From Bacillota bacterium (GTDB taxonomy: Bacteria > Bacillota > Clostridia > Oscillospirales > Acutalibacteraceae): a DNA stretch of 64,000 nt. The notes below the pieces were generated by a model. The model made no database searches. It was not told where the DNA came from and was given only the letters and a program-made list of their open reading frames with translations. Shown piece after piece: positions 25,444 through 33,480 of the stretch. Each line of letters begins with the position of its first letter. Within the stretch, counting starts at the first letter, position 1. The position numbers were made by a program, and so were the translations under genes. Location of the stretch: NCBI GenBank assembly GCA_023416955.1, contig JAEZGM010000046.1:27364-91363 (forward strand), read 5' to 3'.

Positions 25444-25476
25444 CCCGCCCAACAAAAAAAACACGAGTTTGGCGGG
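25444..25476. terminator. Hairpin after the ABC operon
   Basis: CCCGCCCAAC (25444-25453) pairs with GTTTGGCGGG (25467-25476) with one mismatch around an A-rich loop. The arms are GC-rich and it follows the last ABC gene by 70 bp. A T-rich tail is weak on the plus strand. The rest of the 25374-25804 gap has no coding signal; it probably contains the left boundary of the integrative module. Confidence 0.45.
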
Positions 25477-25804
25477 CTTTCCTATGCGCGTTCAGAAGGC
25501 TTTGAGCCTCAGGCGACCGCTGCTCGTCAGCGGCCGGGCGTGATGAAGCGGACATCTGTGCTTATCCTGCCGCAGCTATTAATCTGTGTTTAAAAAGCAC
25601 GGATCTCTCCGGGGGTAAGTACGGCTTTCAGGCAGAACAATTAGTACGTCAAAACAGGATGTATCAGTTCACAAACGTTCATTCGGATGTATTCCGGCTG
25701 GGCGTTTTTTTGTTGTCCGGAAGCGGCGGATCTGTCGGCTGCCGGTCTCCGCCTCTGTCCTCTATTTTCTTGATTCTAAAATCTTGAAATGGAGGACAGG
25801 CCCT

Positions 25805-26254
25805 ATGGCTCAATATAGAACGTGGATTGACTACCGGAAAAAGTACCCTGGCTTAAGCGATGAAATCGTCAAGGTACTCCAAAAGAGCGACCGTAAAATG
25901 GAATATCAGCAATATGACCTGAAGGTGGACCGATACAAGGCCGACAAGGCGACGGGAACAGTGATCCACATCCCCAACCGGGAGATTTCCTACGACATGC
26001 TTATGGAAGAAAGCAGACAATTCCAGATGGAGTCCGAAAGCGTTGAGAATCAGGCGGTAACCGCCGTGATGGTCGAACGGATGATGGCTTGTATTCGAAT
26101 GCTTCCCTTGGAAGAACGAAATTTGATTCGTGAGCTGTTTTTCCGTAACAAAAGCGAGCGTCAGTTGTCGGCGGAAACCGGCATTCCACAGATGACGATT
26201 CACTATCGGAAACGCAAAATCCTGAAGAAATTACGTAAGCTCTTGGAAAAGTAA
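25805..26254 (+). CDS. Sigma-70 region 4-like regulator of mobile element
   Basis: The 149-aa protein starts at ATG 25805 behind GGAGGA (25791). The first 80 residues are charged and without recognised fold. The last 60 (MLPLEERNLIRELFFRNKSERQLSAETGIPQMTIHYRKRKILKKL) form a sigma-70 region 4-type helix-turn-helix. Such proteins sit next to the replication or recombination genes in many clostridial integrative elements and are thought to regulate them. A terminator (26266-26303) follows. Confidence 0.75.
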   Translation: MAQYRTWIDYRKKYPGLSDEIVKVLQKSDRKMEYQQYDLKVDRYKADKATGTVIHIPNREISYDMLMEESRQFQMESESVENQAVTAVMVERMMACIRMLPLEERNLIRELFFRNKSERQLSAETGIPQMTIHYRKRKILKKLRKLLEK

Positions 26255-26265
26255 CAACGCGGAGA

Positions 26266-26305
26266 GACAGCCGGGGCATGGCAATTGTCTCGGCTGTCCC
26301 TTTTT
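26266..26305 (+). terminator. Terminator after sigma-like gene
   Basis: GACAGCCG (26266-26273) and CGGCTGTC (26291-26298) form an 8-bp stem followed by CCTTTTT. A second palindrome overlaps its tail: TTGCACCAA-C-TTGGTGCAA at 26304-26322. Confidence 0.7.
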
Positions 26306-26389
26306 GCACCAACTTGGTGCAAGCTTTTATCAGGCAAAAGAAAAACAATAAGGAAATGCACCAACATGGCTCACTTTAAAACTTAAAGT

Positions 26390-26442
26390 ATACCATGATG
26401 GCATAACTTTTTTCAAGATCAGCCAAGTGATACCATGATGGC
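26390..26442 (+). repeat. Direct repeats ATACCATGATGGC spaced 40 bp (iteron-like)
   Basis: ATACCATGATGGC occurs at 26390-26402 and 26430-26442. Similarity extends outward (AAGT before, TAAC-TTTTT after). The gap 26255-26641 is AT-rich and otherwise empty. A pair of repeats four helical turns apart in front of an HTH protein could be its binding sites or a reduced replication origin. Confidence 0.5.
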
Positions 26443-26641
26443 TAACATTTTTATCGGTCGCTGTCCTTTCCCAACTATAAAACAAAACCTATTATCTTGG
26501 CTATATCAAACAATTTTAGGATTCTCAAGCTGTGCATATCTCTGAAATTTTTAAATTCCTGCAAAAAAATCCGTTCAACACGTCATTTGAACGGGAAAAG
26601 AAGTAGAGGGCTTTCTTTACAGAGTCAGGAGGTGTGTTCCA

Positions 26642-26965
26642 ATGAGGCACGGAAATTTCTTTATTGTGGACAACAATGTGTTCCGGTACAAGCTGTCACC
26701 CATCGCTTTTTATGTCTATTGCTACCTGCTCCGATGTAACAGCCGGGAACGGGGATGCTATCCCAGCAAGCGCACCATTGCGGAAGCCTGCGGCATTGCG
26801 GTCAGTTCGGTAAGCAAAGCGCTGACGTTGCTGAAAGCTTGCGGCCTTATCAGTGTGCGGCACAATTTTGCGGGTGGCAGGCAGACCAACAATACTTATG
26901 TATTCCAGGTAGCCAGTTGCCCGGCGGACAGCCCCTCTGGTCACGGTGGACCATCCCCTATCTGA
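26642..26965 (+). CDS. Helix-turn-helix protein of integrative element
   Basis: The 107-aa protein opens with MRHGNFFIVDNNVF. The region SPIAFYVYCYLLRCNSRERG and SKRTIAEACGIAVSSVSKAL is a winged HTH of the HTH_36 type found in plasmid and conjugative-element proteins. AGGAGGTG precedes the ATG by about eight bases. The family includes short regulators and N-terminal parts of replication initiators; this copy stops shortly after the wing. Its likely site is the repeat pair upstream. Confidence 0.7.
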   Translation: MRHGNFFIVDNNVFRYKLSPIAFYVYCYLLRCNSRERGCYPSKRTIAEACGIAVSSVSKALTLLKACGLISVRHNFAGGRQTNNTYVFQVASCPADSPSGHGGPSPI

Positions 26966-27505
26966 CAGGCGGATAGGAAACAACAAGAAGAATGGTAACT
27001 GCCTAATATAACAAGATTTAACGTCAGAAAGAAAAGAAAGACAGTCCCCCCTGTTGCCGCCTGTGTCACGTTATTCGTACAAGGGTGGCATTATTTCTCG
27101 TCGGGAGAGAAAACGCCCCGCGTTGGGGCGGAGGAAAGCCCAATATTCTCTCAGGTGTCCTCTTGCATGAGAAAACGGGCACTTTTATTTTCTCTGATGA
27201 TAATGAAGGTGGACCATGGGGTTGAAAATGATGCTGGTTAAAGGAGCGGGGTCGCGGGCGCCCCTCGCTCCGGCTCACATCGCCCCGCAATGCGGGTCGA
27301 AGGGCGTTTCTCAGCGGGGTCGGAAAATGCCCCTTGGGGTCGACTTCGGGGTTGCAGAATAGACGAATGCAGAAAAAAGCGCATGAAATCGGGTAATCTT
27401 GCGGGGTTGTGAGCGGGGTCGTGGACAAAATTCGTTCATAACCAGGAAAGCTCCCGTCAATGCCTCGGTTTGCAATCATAAAGCATAAAAAGGAGATGTT
27501 TTCTT
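26966..27505. other. Non-coding stretch of the integrative element with GGGGTCG repeats
   Basis: No convincing gene lies here. A minus-strand frame at 27066-27479 has no ribosome-binding site and its Pro/Arg-rich translation reflects the repeats. Seven copies of GGGGT(C/T)G, or the near form GCGGGTCG, lie on the plus strand between 27247 and 27421, most preceded by C or GC. The spacing is irregular. It may be a recombinase, transfer-origin or replication control region. Confidence 0.45.
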
Positions 27506-27820
27506 ATGAAACCAGCGCAAAGGCACCGTTGCGCTTATGACAGTAAGGATGTTCAGCGTCCGGAGCCCCACTACCTGGAAACTGGTATTTATGGGGCCTA
27601 TGAAACCGCGTGGCTTACCGCGGGGAAAGTGAACGGTAATTTCATTCCCCTGTTTGAGGATACTCAGCTCACGGAACAGTCGGACACGCTGTCACTGGAA
27701 CGCCGCATGGTAGTGGGTGGCAGAGCGTTCTCAGTCTGTTCAGTGTTTCCAAAGGATGCTGCCGCAACGCCCACTGATAAGCTGCTTTCCCTTATCGACA
27801 GGGAACAGAAAAAAGGCTGA
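27506..27820 (+). CDS. TnpW-like transposon-encoded small protein
   Basis: The 104-aa protein starts at the ATG at 27506 behind AAGGAGATG. The C-terminal 45 residues (LERRMVVGGRAFSVCSVFP through DKLLSLIDREQ) match the pattern of TnpW-type proteins: an ERRIGxTxYxVxxxF core followed by a DKxxRLI helix. They sit directly before the large serine recombinase in many clostridial elements. The first 55 residues are unfamiliar. Function is unknown; position implies a recombination accessory role. Confidence 0.6.
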   Translation: MKPAQRHRCAYDSKDVQRPEPHYLETGIYGAYETAWLTAGKVNGNFIPLFEDTQLTEQSDTLSLERRMVVGGRAFSVCSVFPKDAAATPTDKLLSLIDREQKKG

Positions 27821-27934
27821 ATTTCTTTCGGAATTCAGTAGACTTCCGGCAGACTCTTCGGTATGCTTGGGATTGCGGAAACTATCCGCAATCCCAATTC
27901 CGTATCGGTTTGCCAAGAAAAAAGGAGGCACTGA

Positions 27935-29575
27935 ATGGAACAGGCAAACCAGAAATATACCGTCTTATATGCCCGGCTTAGTCAGGAGGATGACCGGGAG
28001 GGCGAATCCAATAGCATTCAGAACCAGCGGATGATCCTGGAGAAATACGCCGTGGACAACGGATTTGAAAACACGCTTTTCCTTTCTGACGATGGGTACA
28101 GCGGTACCAACTTCAATCGTCCCGCATGGAAGGAACTGATGAAACTGGCGGAAAATGATGAGGTTGGCACCATTATTGTCAAAGACATGAGCAGACTCGG
28201 CAGGGATTACCTTCAGGTGGGCCAATATACCGAAATGATCTTTCCCGGCTATGGCATCCGCTTTATTGCCATCAACAACAATGTGGACAGTCTCTATGGC
28301 GACAACGACTTCACCCCGTTTGTCAACTTATTCAATGATTTCTACGCTAAGGACACCAGCCGAAAAATCCGGGCGGTGGTCAAGGCCAAGGCGGAGCGCG
28401 GGGAGCGTGTCGGTACCAGGGCACCCTACGGTTACCAAAAGGATGAAAACAATCCTAAGCGCCTTGTTCCCGACGCGGACACGGCTCCTATCGTGCAGCA
28501 CATTTTCAGCTTGTGCGCTGGAGGAAAAGGTCCCAGTCAAATTGCCAAACAGCTCGCGGAGGAACAGGCTTACACGCCCGGTTATTACTACTACCACAAG
28601 ACCGGCGTTCTTTTGACCAATGTCGATGTCACTCGGTCCTGCCAATGGTCACAGAAAACAGTAGCTGGTATTCTGGAGGATGAGGCGTACCTTGGGCATA
28701 CCATAAGCCTGCAGTCCACTACGGTATCCTATAAAAACAAGAAGAGAATCCCGCGTCCCAAGTCTGAACAGCTCCGGTTTGAAAACACGCATGAGCCGTT
28801 GGTGGATAGGGAAACATGGGAGATTGTGCAGGATATCCGCAGGCACAAGCGGCGTAGAGCGAACATGGCGGAGCAGGACATGTTCTCCGGACTGGTCTGC
28901 TGCGCCGACTGCAACGGGACGATGGTATTGCACAGGGCGCATACCATGGATTCGGTGAAGAACAACTTCATGTGCTCTACTTATAAGAAGCAGGGCAAAG
29001 AAGTTTGCAGCGCCCACTACATCCGGGAATCTCAGCTGACGACAATCGTTCTGGATGACCTTCGCAGGGTGACACATTTCGCCAGACAGCAGGAAGCGCT
29101 CTTTGTTCAGCATATTAATCAGAAAAACAGCGCTGAAGCCAAACACGAAATTGAGCGGCTACAACGAGATCTGGATGCTATGAAGCACAGGGATACCGAA
29201 TTGTCTGCTTTGTTCAGACGGTTGTATGAGGACAACGTCCTTGGCAGAATCACCAACGAGCAGTTTCGGGTTCTGTCCGAGGGCTATAACGATGAGCAAA
29301 GCAGCCTGAAGGAGAAAATCCCGCAAATCGTGGAGAAAATGGAAAAGCAGCAGGCGTCTGTTACCAACGTGTCCCGTTTCGTGGAGAAAGCGAAGCGCTA
29401 CACCGAGATTCCAGAGCTGACCAGCGAGCTGCTCCACCTTTTCATCGAACGCATCGAAGTCGGAGAGCGCGGGGAGCGTTACTCCAGAACGGCGGAACAG
29501 AAAATCGTTATCCGCTACCGGGATATCGGCGTGTTGGAAGCCTTTATGGAGGAAGCAAAGAGAATAGCTGTTTAA
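27935..29575 (+). CDS. Large serine recombinase (TnpX-like)
   Basis: The 546-aa protein follows AAAGGAGGC. The resolvase catalytic domain (about 8-150) has YARLSQEDD with the nucleophile Ser, the NSIQNQR motif and the IVKDMSRLGRDY segment with catalytic Arg residues. A recombinase domain follows (about 165-290), then a zinc ribbon (FSGLVCCADC, later CSTYKKQGKEVC), a coiled coil (about 385-450) and a DUF4368-like end. All catalytic motifs look intact, so it may be active. It would excise and integrate the element through a crossover, as in Tn4451. A terminator follows. Confidence 0.92.
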   Translation: MEQANQKYTVLYARLSQEDDREGESNSIQNQRMILEKYAVDNGFENTLFLSDDGYSGTNFNRPAWKELMKLAENDEVGTIIVKDMSRLGRDYLQVGQYTEMIFPGYGIRFIAINNNVDSLYGDNDFTPFVNLFNDFYAKDTSRKIRAVVKAKAERGERVGTRAPYGYQKDENNPKRLVPDADTAPIVQHIFSLCAGGKGPSQIAKQLAEEQAYTPGYYYYHKTGVLLTNVDVTRSCQWSQKTVAGILEDEAYLGHTISLQSTTVSYKNKKRIPRPKSEQLRFENTHEPLVDRETWEIVQDIRRHKRRRANMAEQDMFSGLVCCADCNGTMVLHRAHTMDSVKNNFMCSTYKKQGKEVCSAHYIRESQLTTIVLDDLRRVTHFARQQEALFVQHINQKNSAEAKHEIERLQRDLDAMKHRDTELSALFRRLYEDNVLGRITNEQFRVLSEGYNDEQSSLKEKIPQIVEKMEKQQASVTNVSRFVEKAKRYTEIPELTSELLHLFIERIEVGERGERYSRTAEQKIVIRYRDIGVLEAFMEEAKRIAV

Positions 29576-29581
29576 CAGGCA

Positions 29582-29612
29582 AAGGCAGACAGCAAAATCT
29601 GCTGCCTGCCTT
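29582..29612 (+). terminator. Terminator-like hairpin after the recombinase
   Basis: AAGGCAG-A-CAGCA pairs with TGCTG-C-CTGCCTT: 12 pairs and one A-C mismatch, with loop AAATC, starting 7 nt after the recombinase stop. The T-run is short. Confidence 0.6.
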
Positions 29613-29774
29613 CACGAATGCCCACGGTTCAGTTTGTGTCCCTATCGGCACGCGCCTTAATCGACCCCTGCTTTTCTTTTTATAGCAATCCGAGGTTCCA
29701 AGTATTGTTATTAGCTTACATTTAAGCTCATGGGATACCCCCTGACATTACCCGAACTCTCATTGGTACTATAT

Positions 29775-29814
29775 AGGTACAGACATTCACTTGTAACTGG
29801 TGATGTTTGTACTT
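29775..29814 (+). repeat. Hairpin repeat, copy 2 (first copy at 1689)
   Basis: AGGTACAGACA (29775-29785) pairs with TGTTTGTACTT (29804-29814) including two G-U wobbles; the loop is 18 nt. Relative to copy 1 the fourth pair changes from C-G to T-A and the second from A-U to G-U, so both arms changed while pairing is kept. Similarity also covers the loop and about ten bases beyond the 3' arm (CTTATTCCTTAT versus CTTAATTCTTAT). Confidence 0.6.
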
Positions 29815-29882
29815 ATTCCTTATAATATATATTGTGCAAATACAATACACGGACGTGAGGACATACGAATCCCCGCGGGCAC

Positions 29883-29931
29883 ACCCAAAACCGTATGTAT
29901 GCTGAATTTCAGTGTACATACGGTTTTGGGT
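29883..29931. terminator. 17-bp perfect hairpin, possible bidirectional terminator
   Basis: ACCCAAAACCGTATGTA (29883-29899) and TACATACGGTTTTGGGT (29915-29931) are perfectly complementary. The 15-nt loop contains a further CTGA/TCAG stem. There is no clear T-run after either arm, so it may equally be a repeat or a boundary hairpin. Confidence 0.5.
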
Positions 29932-29981
29932 AAACAATGGATTCGAAAGAGTTAAGCCTTGTCTGCGCCGAATTAAACAGT

Positions 29982-30144
29982 CTGGGTCTTGTTTGTAAAA
30001 AGGAAAAACGTAATAAAGGCCATAAACGCAAGTTTTTATTCCGTTTTTCTAACTGAACAGGAAATATATCCGCCTGATTGCAACGTTCCATGCTGATATT
30101 TTACTAATTTGCACATTCTTCACCATTTTACAAACAAGCTCCAG
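29982..30144. mobile_element. MITE-like element A (163 bp)
   Basis: The ends CTGGGTCTTGTTTGTAAAA (29982-30000) and the complement of TTTTACAAACAAGCTCCAG (30126-30144) agree at 17 of 19 positions. The interior has no coding potential. The left end matches that of element B at 31823 in 17 of 19 bases, so both probably belong to one family mobilised by a transposase elsewhere. No clear target duplication was recognised. Confidence 0.6.
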
Positions 30145-30276
30145 AAAAAATGTTTTTTCATTAGGATTGACTTTTAAAATAGTTCTGGTTATTATTTGAG
30201 AAACGATGCCTGTATTGACCGGCGGCAGAATACCGGCATGTACAAATTACAGAATGCCCCGGAGAAAGAGGTTTTT

Positions 30277-30744
30277 ATGGCAGATATGTTAGTAAAACTG
30301 TATGACCTGAACTTTGACGATCCTGTTTTTGATCAACTGAAAAAAGATGGCTTTGTCATTAAGCGCGCAATCGGTCCGGAAAAGGAAGCCCTTGTAAAAT
30401 GGGTCGGGGAAAAATTCAGCGTACACTGGGCCAGCGAGTGCAGCTGCGCTTTTCGAACATCGCCCGCGTGCTGCTACGTTGTGGTGAAAGACAAAGAAAT
30501 TGTGGGCTTTGCCTGCTATGATGTTACGGTCAAGGATTTTTTCGGGCCGACCGGAGTGGATGAAAAATACCGGGGTAAAGGAATTGGAAAAGCTCTTTTG
30601 CTGAAAAGTCTGGAGGGACTTTGGAATTTGGGGTACGCTTACGGGGTGATTGGCGGTGTAGGCCCGGTGGATTTTTACCGTAAAAGCTGCGGCGCGGTAT
30701 TGATTGAAAACAGCACACCGGGAATTTACGCAAATCTTATCTAA
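30277..30744 (+). CDS. GNAT-family acetyltransferase
   Basis: The 155-aa protein starts at the ATG at 30277 behind GGAGAAAGAGG. It has the GNAT acetyl-CoA signature VDEKYRGKGIGKALLLKSLE (motif A) and a downstream GPVDFYRKSCGA (motif B). The N-terminal 40 residues resemble no particular subfamily. It lies between element A and the MurR-type regulator. The substrate is unknown; an amino-sugar or small-molecule amine is possible from the neighbourhood. Confidence 0.78.
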   Translation: MADMLVKLYDLNFDDPVFDQLKKDGFVIKRAIGPEKEALVKWVGEKFSVHWASECSCAFRTSPACCYVVVKDKEIVGFACYDVTVKDFFGPTGVDEKYRGKGIGKALLLKSLEGLWNLGYAYGVIGGVGPVDFYRKSCGAVLIENSTPGIYANLI

Positions 30745-30888
30745 CGAATCCGAAGAAAGAAAACTCGGAATCAATTAAAACCGTGTTTTCACCGTTCCGA
30801 ACGCCTGATTGGCGACGGAGCCAGTAGGTTCCGGTAAATTTTTTTAAGTTATTATGAAATTTTATTACAAAAATTAATTACATTTTAA

Positions 30889-30917
30889 TTGTAAATTTCA
30901 ATTAAGTGGCCTATAAT
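30889..30917 (+). promoter_or_regulatory. Promoter of the RpiR-type regulator
   Basis: TTGTAA (30889-30894), 17 bp, TATAAT (30912-30917); the ATG is at 30959. An AT-rich inverted repeat TTACA-N7-TGTAA overlaps the -35 region and could be an autoregulatory site. The region 30745-30888 holds nothing else recognisable. Confidence 0.6.
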
Positions 30918-30958
30918 GAGATTAATAGAATTATTCGCTCAGAATAGGAGACATTTTT

Positions 30959-31822
30959 ATGGCTGTGAACGACAATATTCTACTGAAATTGCGTGAGATG
31001 AAAGAGAATTTCACTCCGGTGGAGAGAATGATTGCAGATTATGTGCTGGAAAATTCATTTGAAATTCCGCGGCTTTCCATCAAGCTGCTGGCTAACCGGT
31101 CCAAAACAAGCGACGCTTCCGTACTCCGTTTCTGCAAAACGCTCGGCTATGACGGGTACCGGGATTTTATTGTCAGCATATCGGCCTGCCTTGCCTCCAT
31201 GGACGAGGACGAAGAAAACCAGTATACCGATATTCGCCCCGGCGACGATTTACAGACGATCATCACCAATATTCCGCACAATAACTGTAAATCAATTGAA
31301 GATACACTCATGGTCATTGACCGCGGCGAAATTGCAAAAGCTGTGGACCTGCTCCGAAAAACGAATAAAATTGATTTTTACGGCATGGGGGCTTCGGGGC
31401 TGGTTTGTATGGATGCCCAGCAGAAATTTATGCGCATCAACAAAATGTGCCATGCCTATACAGACGGCCACAGCCAATTGACAGCGGCCACTCTGCTTTC
31501 TAAAGGCGATGTGGCCGTGCTGATTTCCAACTCCGGCTCCACACAGGAAATTGTTGAGGCGCTGGGGGTAGCAAAAGAGGCGGGTGCCGCCATCATTGCC
31601 ATTACCCGTTACGGAAAAAGTGCATTGGCTGATAAAGCGGATGTGGTTTTATTCATTTCCACCCCTGAAATCAGCATACGCAGTGGGGCAATGGGTTCTC
31701 GAATCGCCATGCTCAGTGTCATCGATATTCTGTTTGCCGGCGTGGCCAGCGCGGAATACCGCAATGTAAGAAAGTATTTGTCCAAAACACATAACATTCT
31801 GGCAAGTAAGCATTCCAACTGA
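30959..31822 (+). CDS. RpiR/MurR-family transcriptional regulator
   Basis: The 287-aa protein has an N-terminal HTH_6 domain (about 1-80; TPVERMIADYVLEN and KTSDASVLRFCKTLGYDGYRD) and a C-terminal SIS sugar-phosphate-binding domain (about 125-265; DFYGMGASGLV, VAVLISNSGSTQEIVEAL). MurR-type regulators bind MurNAc-6-phosphate and control murQ operons. The murQ salvage operon lies 0.7 kb downstream on the same strand, so the same job is likely. Its stop codon is followed immediately by element B. Confidence 0.82.
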   Translation: MAVNDNILLKLREMKENFTPVERMIADYVLENSFEIPRLSIKLLANRSKTSDASVLRFCKTLGYDGYRDFIVSISACLASMDEDEENQYTDIRPGDDLQTIITNIPHNNCKSIEDTLMVIDRGEIAKAVDLLRKTNKIDFYGMGASGLVCMDAQQKFMRINKMCHAYTDGHSQLTAATLLSKGDVAVLISNSGSTQEIVEALGVAKEAGAAIIAITRYGKSALADKADVVLFISTPEISIRSGAMGSRIAMLSVIDILFAGVASAEYRNVRKYLSKTHNILASKHSN

Positions 31823-31935
31823 CTAGGGCTTGTTTGTAAAACGGTGATGATTGTACGAGCTCCTAAAAAATCAACGTAGAACGATGCAGTCAAGCGGATT
31901 GATTTTGGGTTCAGATTTTACAAGCAAGACCTAAG
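31823..31935. mobile_element. MITE-like element B (about 110 bp)
   Basis: CTAGGGCTTGTTTGTAAAA (31823-31841) and the complement of TTTTACAAGCAAGACCTAAG (31916-31935) share TAGG-CTTG-TTGTAAAA with two mismatches and a one-base offset at the outer edge. It begins at the first base after the regulator stop codon. Its terminal sequence matches element A. No internal ORF. Confidence 0.6.
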
Positions 31936-32161
31936 CTCAGTCCGTATTTTCACAGTTTTGAATTGCCGTCTTGCGGCTTAATCAGTGATTATCAAAAGGA
32001 AACAGAAATCTTGCTCTAAAGAGATCCGGCTTGATCTTCTGTCTGCCAGCCGTTTGTTTGCGGCAAAGACGAAAAAAGCCTGAAAATCGGCATGCTTCGG
32101 CATATTTGTGAAATATAATGTCATAAAATACTTTCAATACTAAATTAATTTTCAAAAGCTA

Positions 32162-32290
32162 TTGATTTTTATCAGAAACTGGCTATAATAGAATTTATAG
32201 TCACTATTTCGTCGATATGCATTAAAAGTATACTATTAATTCAGCAAAGGCGCTGCTTTGGTATAGTCCAAAGAAGCGCCTTTTTTATTT
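32162..32290 (+). ncRNA. Candidate ~95-nt small RNA or terminated leader
   Basis: A promoter (TTGATT 32162-32167, 16 bp, TATAAT 32184-32189) predicts a start near 32196. At 32247-32280 a strong hairpin (AAGGCGCT-g-CTTTGG, loop TATAGT, CCAAAG-a-AGCGCC) is followed by TTTTTT. No ORF of note lies between. This makes a self-contained transcription unit upstream of murQ, either a small RNA or a read-through-controlled leader. The rest of the gap 31936-32161 is AT-rich and shows nothing. Confidence 0.5.
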
Positions 32291-32344
32291 CTATGTGGAA
32301 ATCCGAGGGGGATTTCTGGTTTTTTTGAAATAAAAATCCAAATA

Positions 32345-32407
32345 AATATTTTATTATTAAATATTATTTCAGATTTTTTATTGACAACAGCAAAGAAAAA
32401 GTATAAT
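32345..32407 (+). promoter_or_regulatory. Promoter and possible MurR-type operator before murQ
   Basis: TTGACA (32381-32386) and TATAAT (32402-32407) are both consensus hexamers but separated by only 15 bp, suggesting a weak or activator-assisted promoter. Just upstream, AATATTT-N7-AAATATT (32345-32365) is a perfect inverted repeat and a candidate site for the RpiR-type regulator. Confidence 0.55.
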
Positions 32408-32505
32408 GTAATATACACAAACTGATTCGCTGCTTCACTATTTTTGTGCACAATGTTGAAGGCGTGGTGTGTTTCTCGAACAGACGAATATTGGGGGATT
32501 TCGCT

Positions 32506-33420
32506 TTGGATAACTATTTGAAAAATCTAACGACAGAAACGGTCAATATGGCCACTCTGAACATTGACGAATGCGATACGGAAGAAATGCTGAACCTGAT
32601 CAATGAACAGGATAAGCTGGTTCCGGCAGCTGTCCGCAAGGAGATACCGAACATTGCGAAAGCGGTAGATATTTTATACGTTTCCCTGAAAAGCGGCGGA
32701 AAAATGTTTTACATCGGGGCCGGTTCCTCCGGCCGCATCGGAATCCTGGACGCTTCGGAATGCCCGCCGACATACGGAACGGATCCGAGCATGGTTCAGG
32801 GTTACATAGCGGGGGGTGACACCGCGCTGCGAACCGCCGTGGAAGGGTGTGAGGATGATCCCGACGCGGGAAGGCAACTGGTGAAGGACTGCGGGGTTAC
32901 GGAACGGGACGTTGTCATAGGAATTACGGCAAGCGGAAGCGCTCCGTTTGTGCTGGGGGCGGTTCAATACGCCAACGAACTCGGTGCGCGCACGGTTGGC
33001 GTAGTCAACAACCAGAATTCCAGACTTGCCGATTTCTGCGACGTATGCATCGCCCCAATCGTCGGGCCGGAGGTGATTATCGGTTCCACCCGGATGAAAT
33101 CCGGCACTGCTCAGAAACTGGTACTGAATATGCTGACCACTTGCACAATGATTAAGCTGGGTAAGGTTTACGGAAATTTGATGGTGGATTTGAAAGCTAC
33201 CAATAACAAGCTGCACGATCGGGCTAAGCGGATTGTCTGCATGGCGACCGACGCGGACGACACGCAGGCGGAAGAAATGTTGCGTCAGGCCGGTTTCAGT
33301 ACAAAGCTTGCCATTATGATGATAAAAACCGGACTGGATGCCGGGAAAGCCCAGAAAATTTTAGACCGCAACGACGGGCGGTTGCGGGCCGCAATTGAAG
33401 TGTATCAAAAGAATTGTTAA
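32506..33420 (+). CDS. murQ: N-acetylmuramic acid 6-phosphate etherase
   Basis: The 304-aa product from the TTG at 32506 (MDNYLKNLTTETVN) follows GGGGGA; an in-frame GTG at 32446 would add 20 unconserved residues. The MurQ signature is clear: TETVN near the N-terminus, YIGAGSSGRIGILDASECPPTYG in the SIS domain, GITASGSAPFV, then VGPEVIIGSTRMKSGTAQKL and LMVDLKATN. It cleaves the lactyl ether of MurNAc-6-P to GlcNAc-6-P and D-lactate. It heads the salvage operon. Confidence 0.95.
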   Translation: MDNYLKNLTTETVNMATLNIDECDTEEMLNLINEQDKLVPAAVRKEIPNIAKAVDILYVSLKSGGKMFYIGAGSSGRIGILDASECPPTYGTDPSMVQGYIAGGDTALRTAVEGCEDDPDAGRQLVKDCGVTERDVVIGITASGSAPFVLGAVQYANELGARTVGVVNNQNSRLADFCDVCIAPIVGPEVIIGSTRMKSGTAQKLVLNMLTTCTMIKLGKVYGNLMVDLKATNNKLHDRAKRIVCMATDADDTQAEEMLRQAGFSTKLAIMMIKTGLDAGKAQKILDRNDGRLRAAIEVYQKNC

Positions 33421-33480
33421 TTCACCGCAAATACCTTTACAGGTAAGTATATAAATTTTCTATCCAGAGAGGGGATCATT

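Larger units (their letters stand above)
25805..29612 (+). mobile_element. Integrative element module (TnpX-type serine recombinase end)
   Basis: Sigma-like factor, HTH protein, TnpW-like protein and large serine recombinase lie in order on one strand. This arrangement is typical of one end of Tn4451/IME-type elements in Clostridia. No relaxase or conjugation gene is present, so it is mobilisable at best, or a remnant. The outer boundaries could not be fixed: no convincing direct repeat was found around it. Cargo may extend left to include the ABC/two-component genes or even the BREX island; this is unresolved. Confidence 0.6.
29576..30276. other. Structured intergenic region between integrative element and GNAT gene
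   Basis: No gene is evident in these 700 bp. It holds, in order, the recombinase terminator, hairpin repeat copy 2 (29775), a 17-bp perfect hairpin (29883) and a 163-bp inverted-repeat element (29982). Such a cluster suggests a preferred landing site for small repeats at an element boundary. Confidence 0.6.

Noticed and set aside
27066..27479. 137-aa minus-strand ORF in the integrative element
   Set aside because: Pro/Arg-rich translation mirrors the GGGGTCG repeats; no ribosome-binding site and no family motif. Treated as non-coding repeat region.
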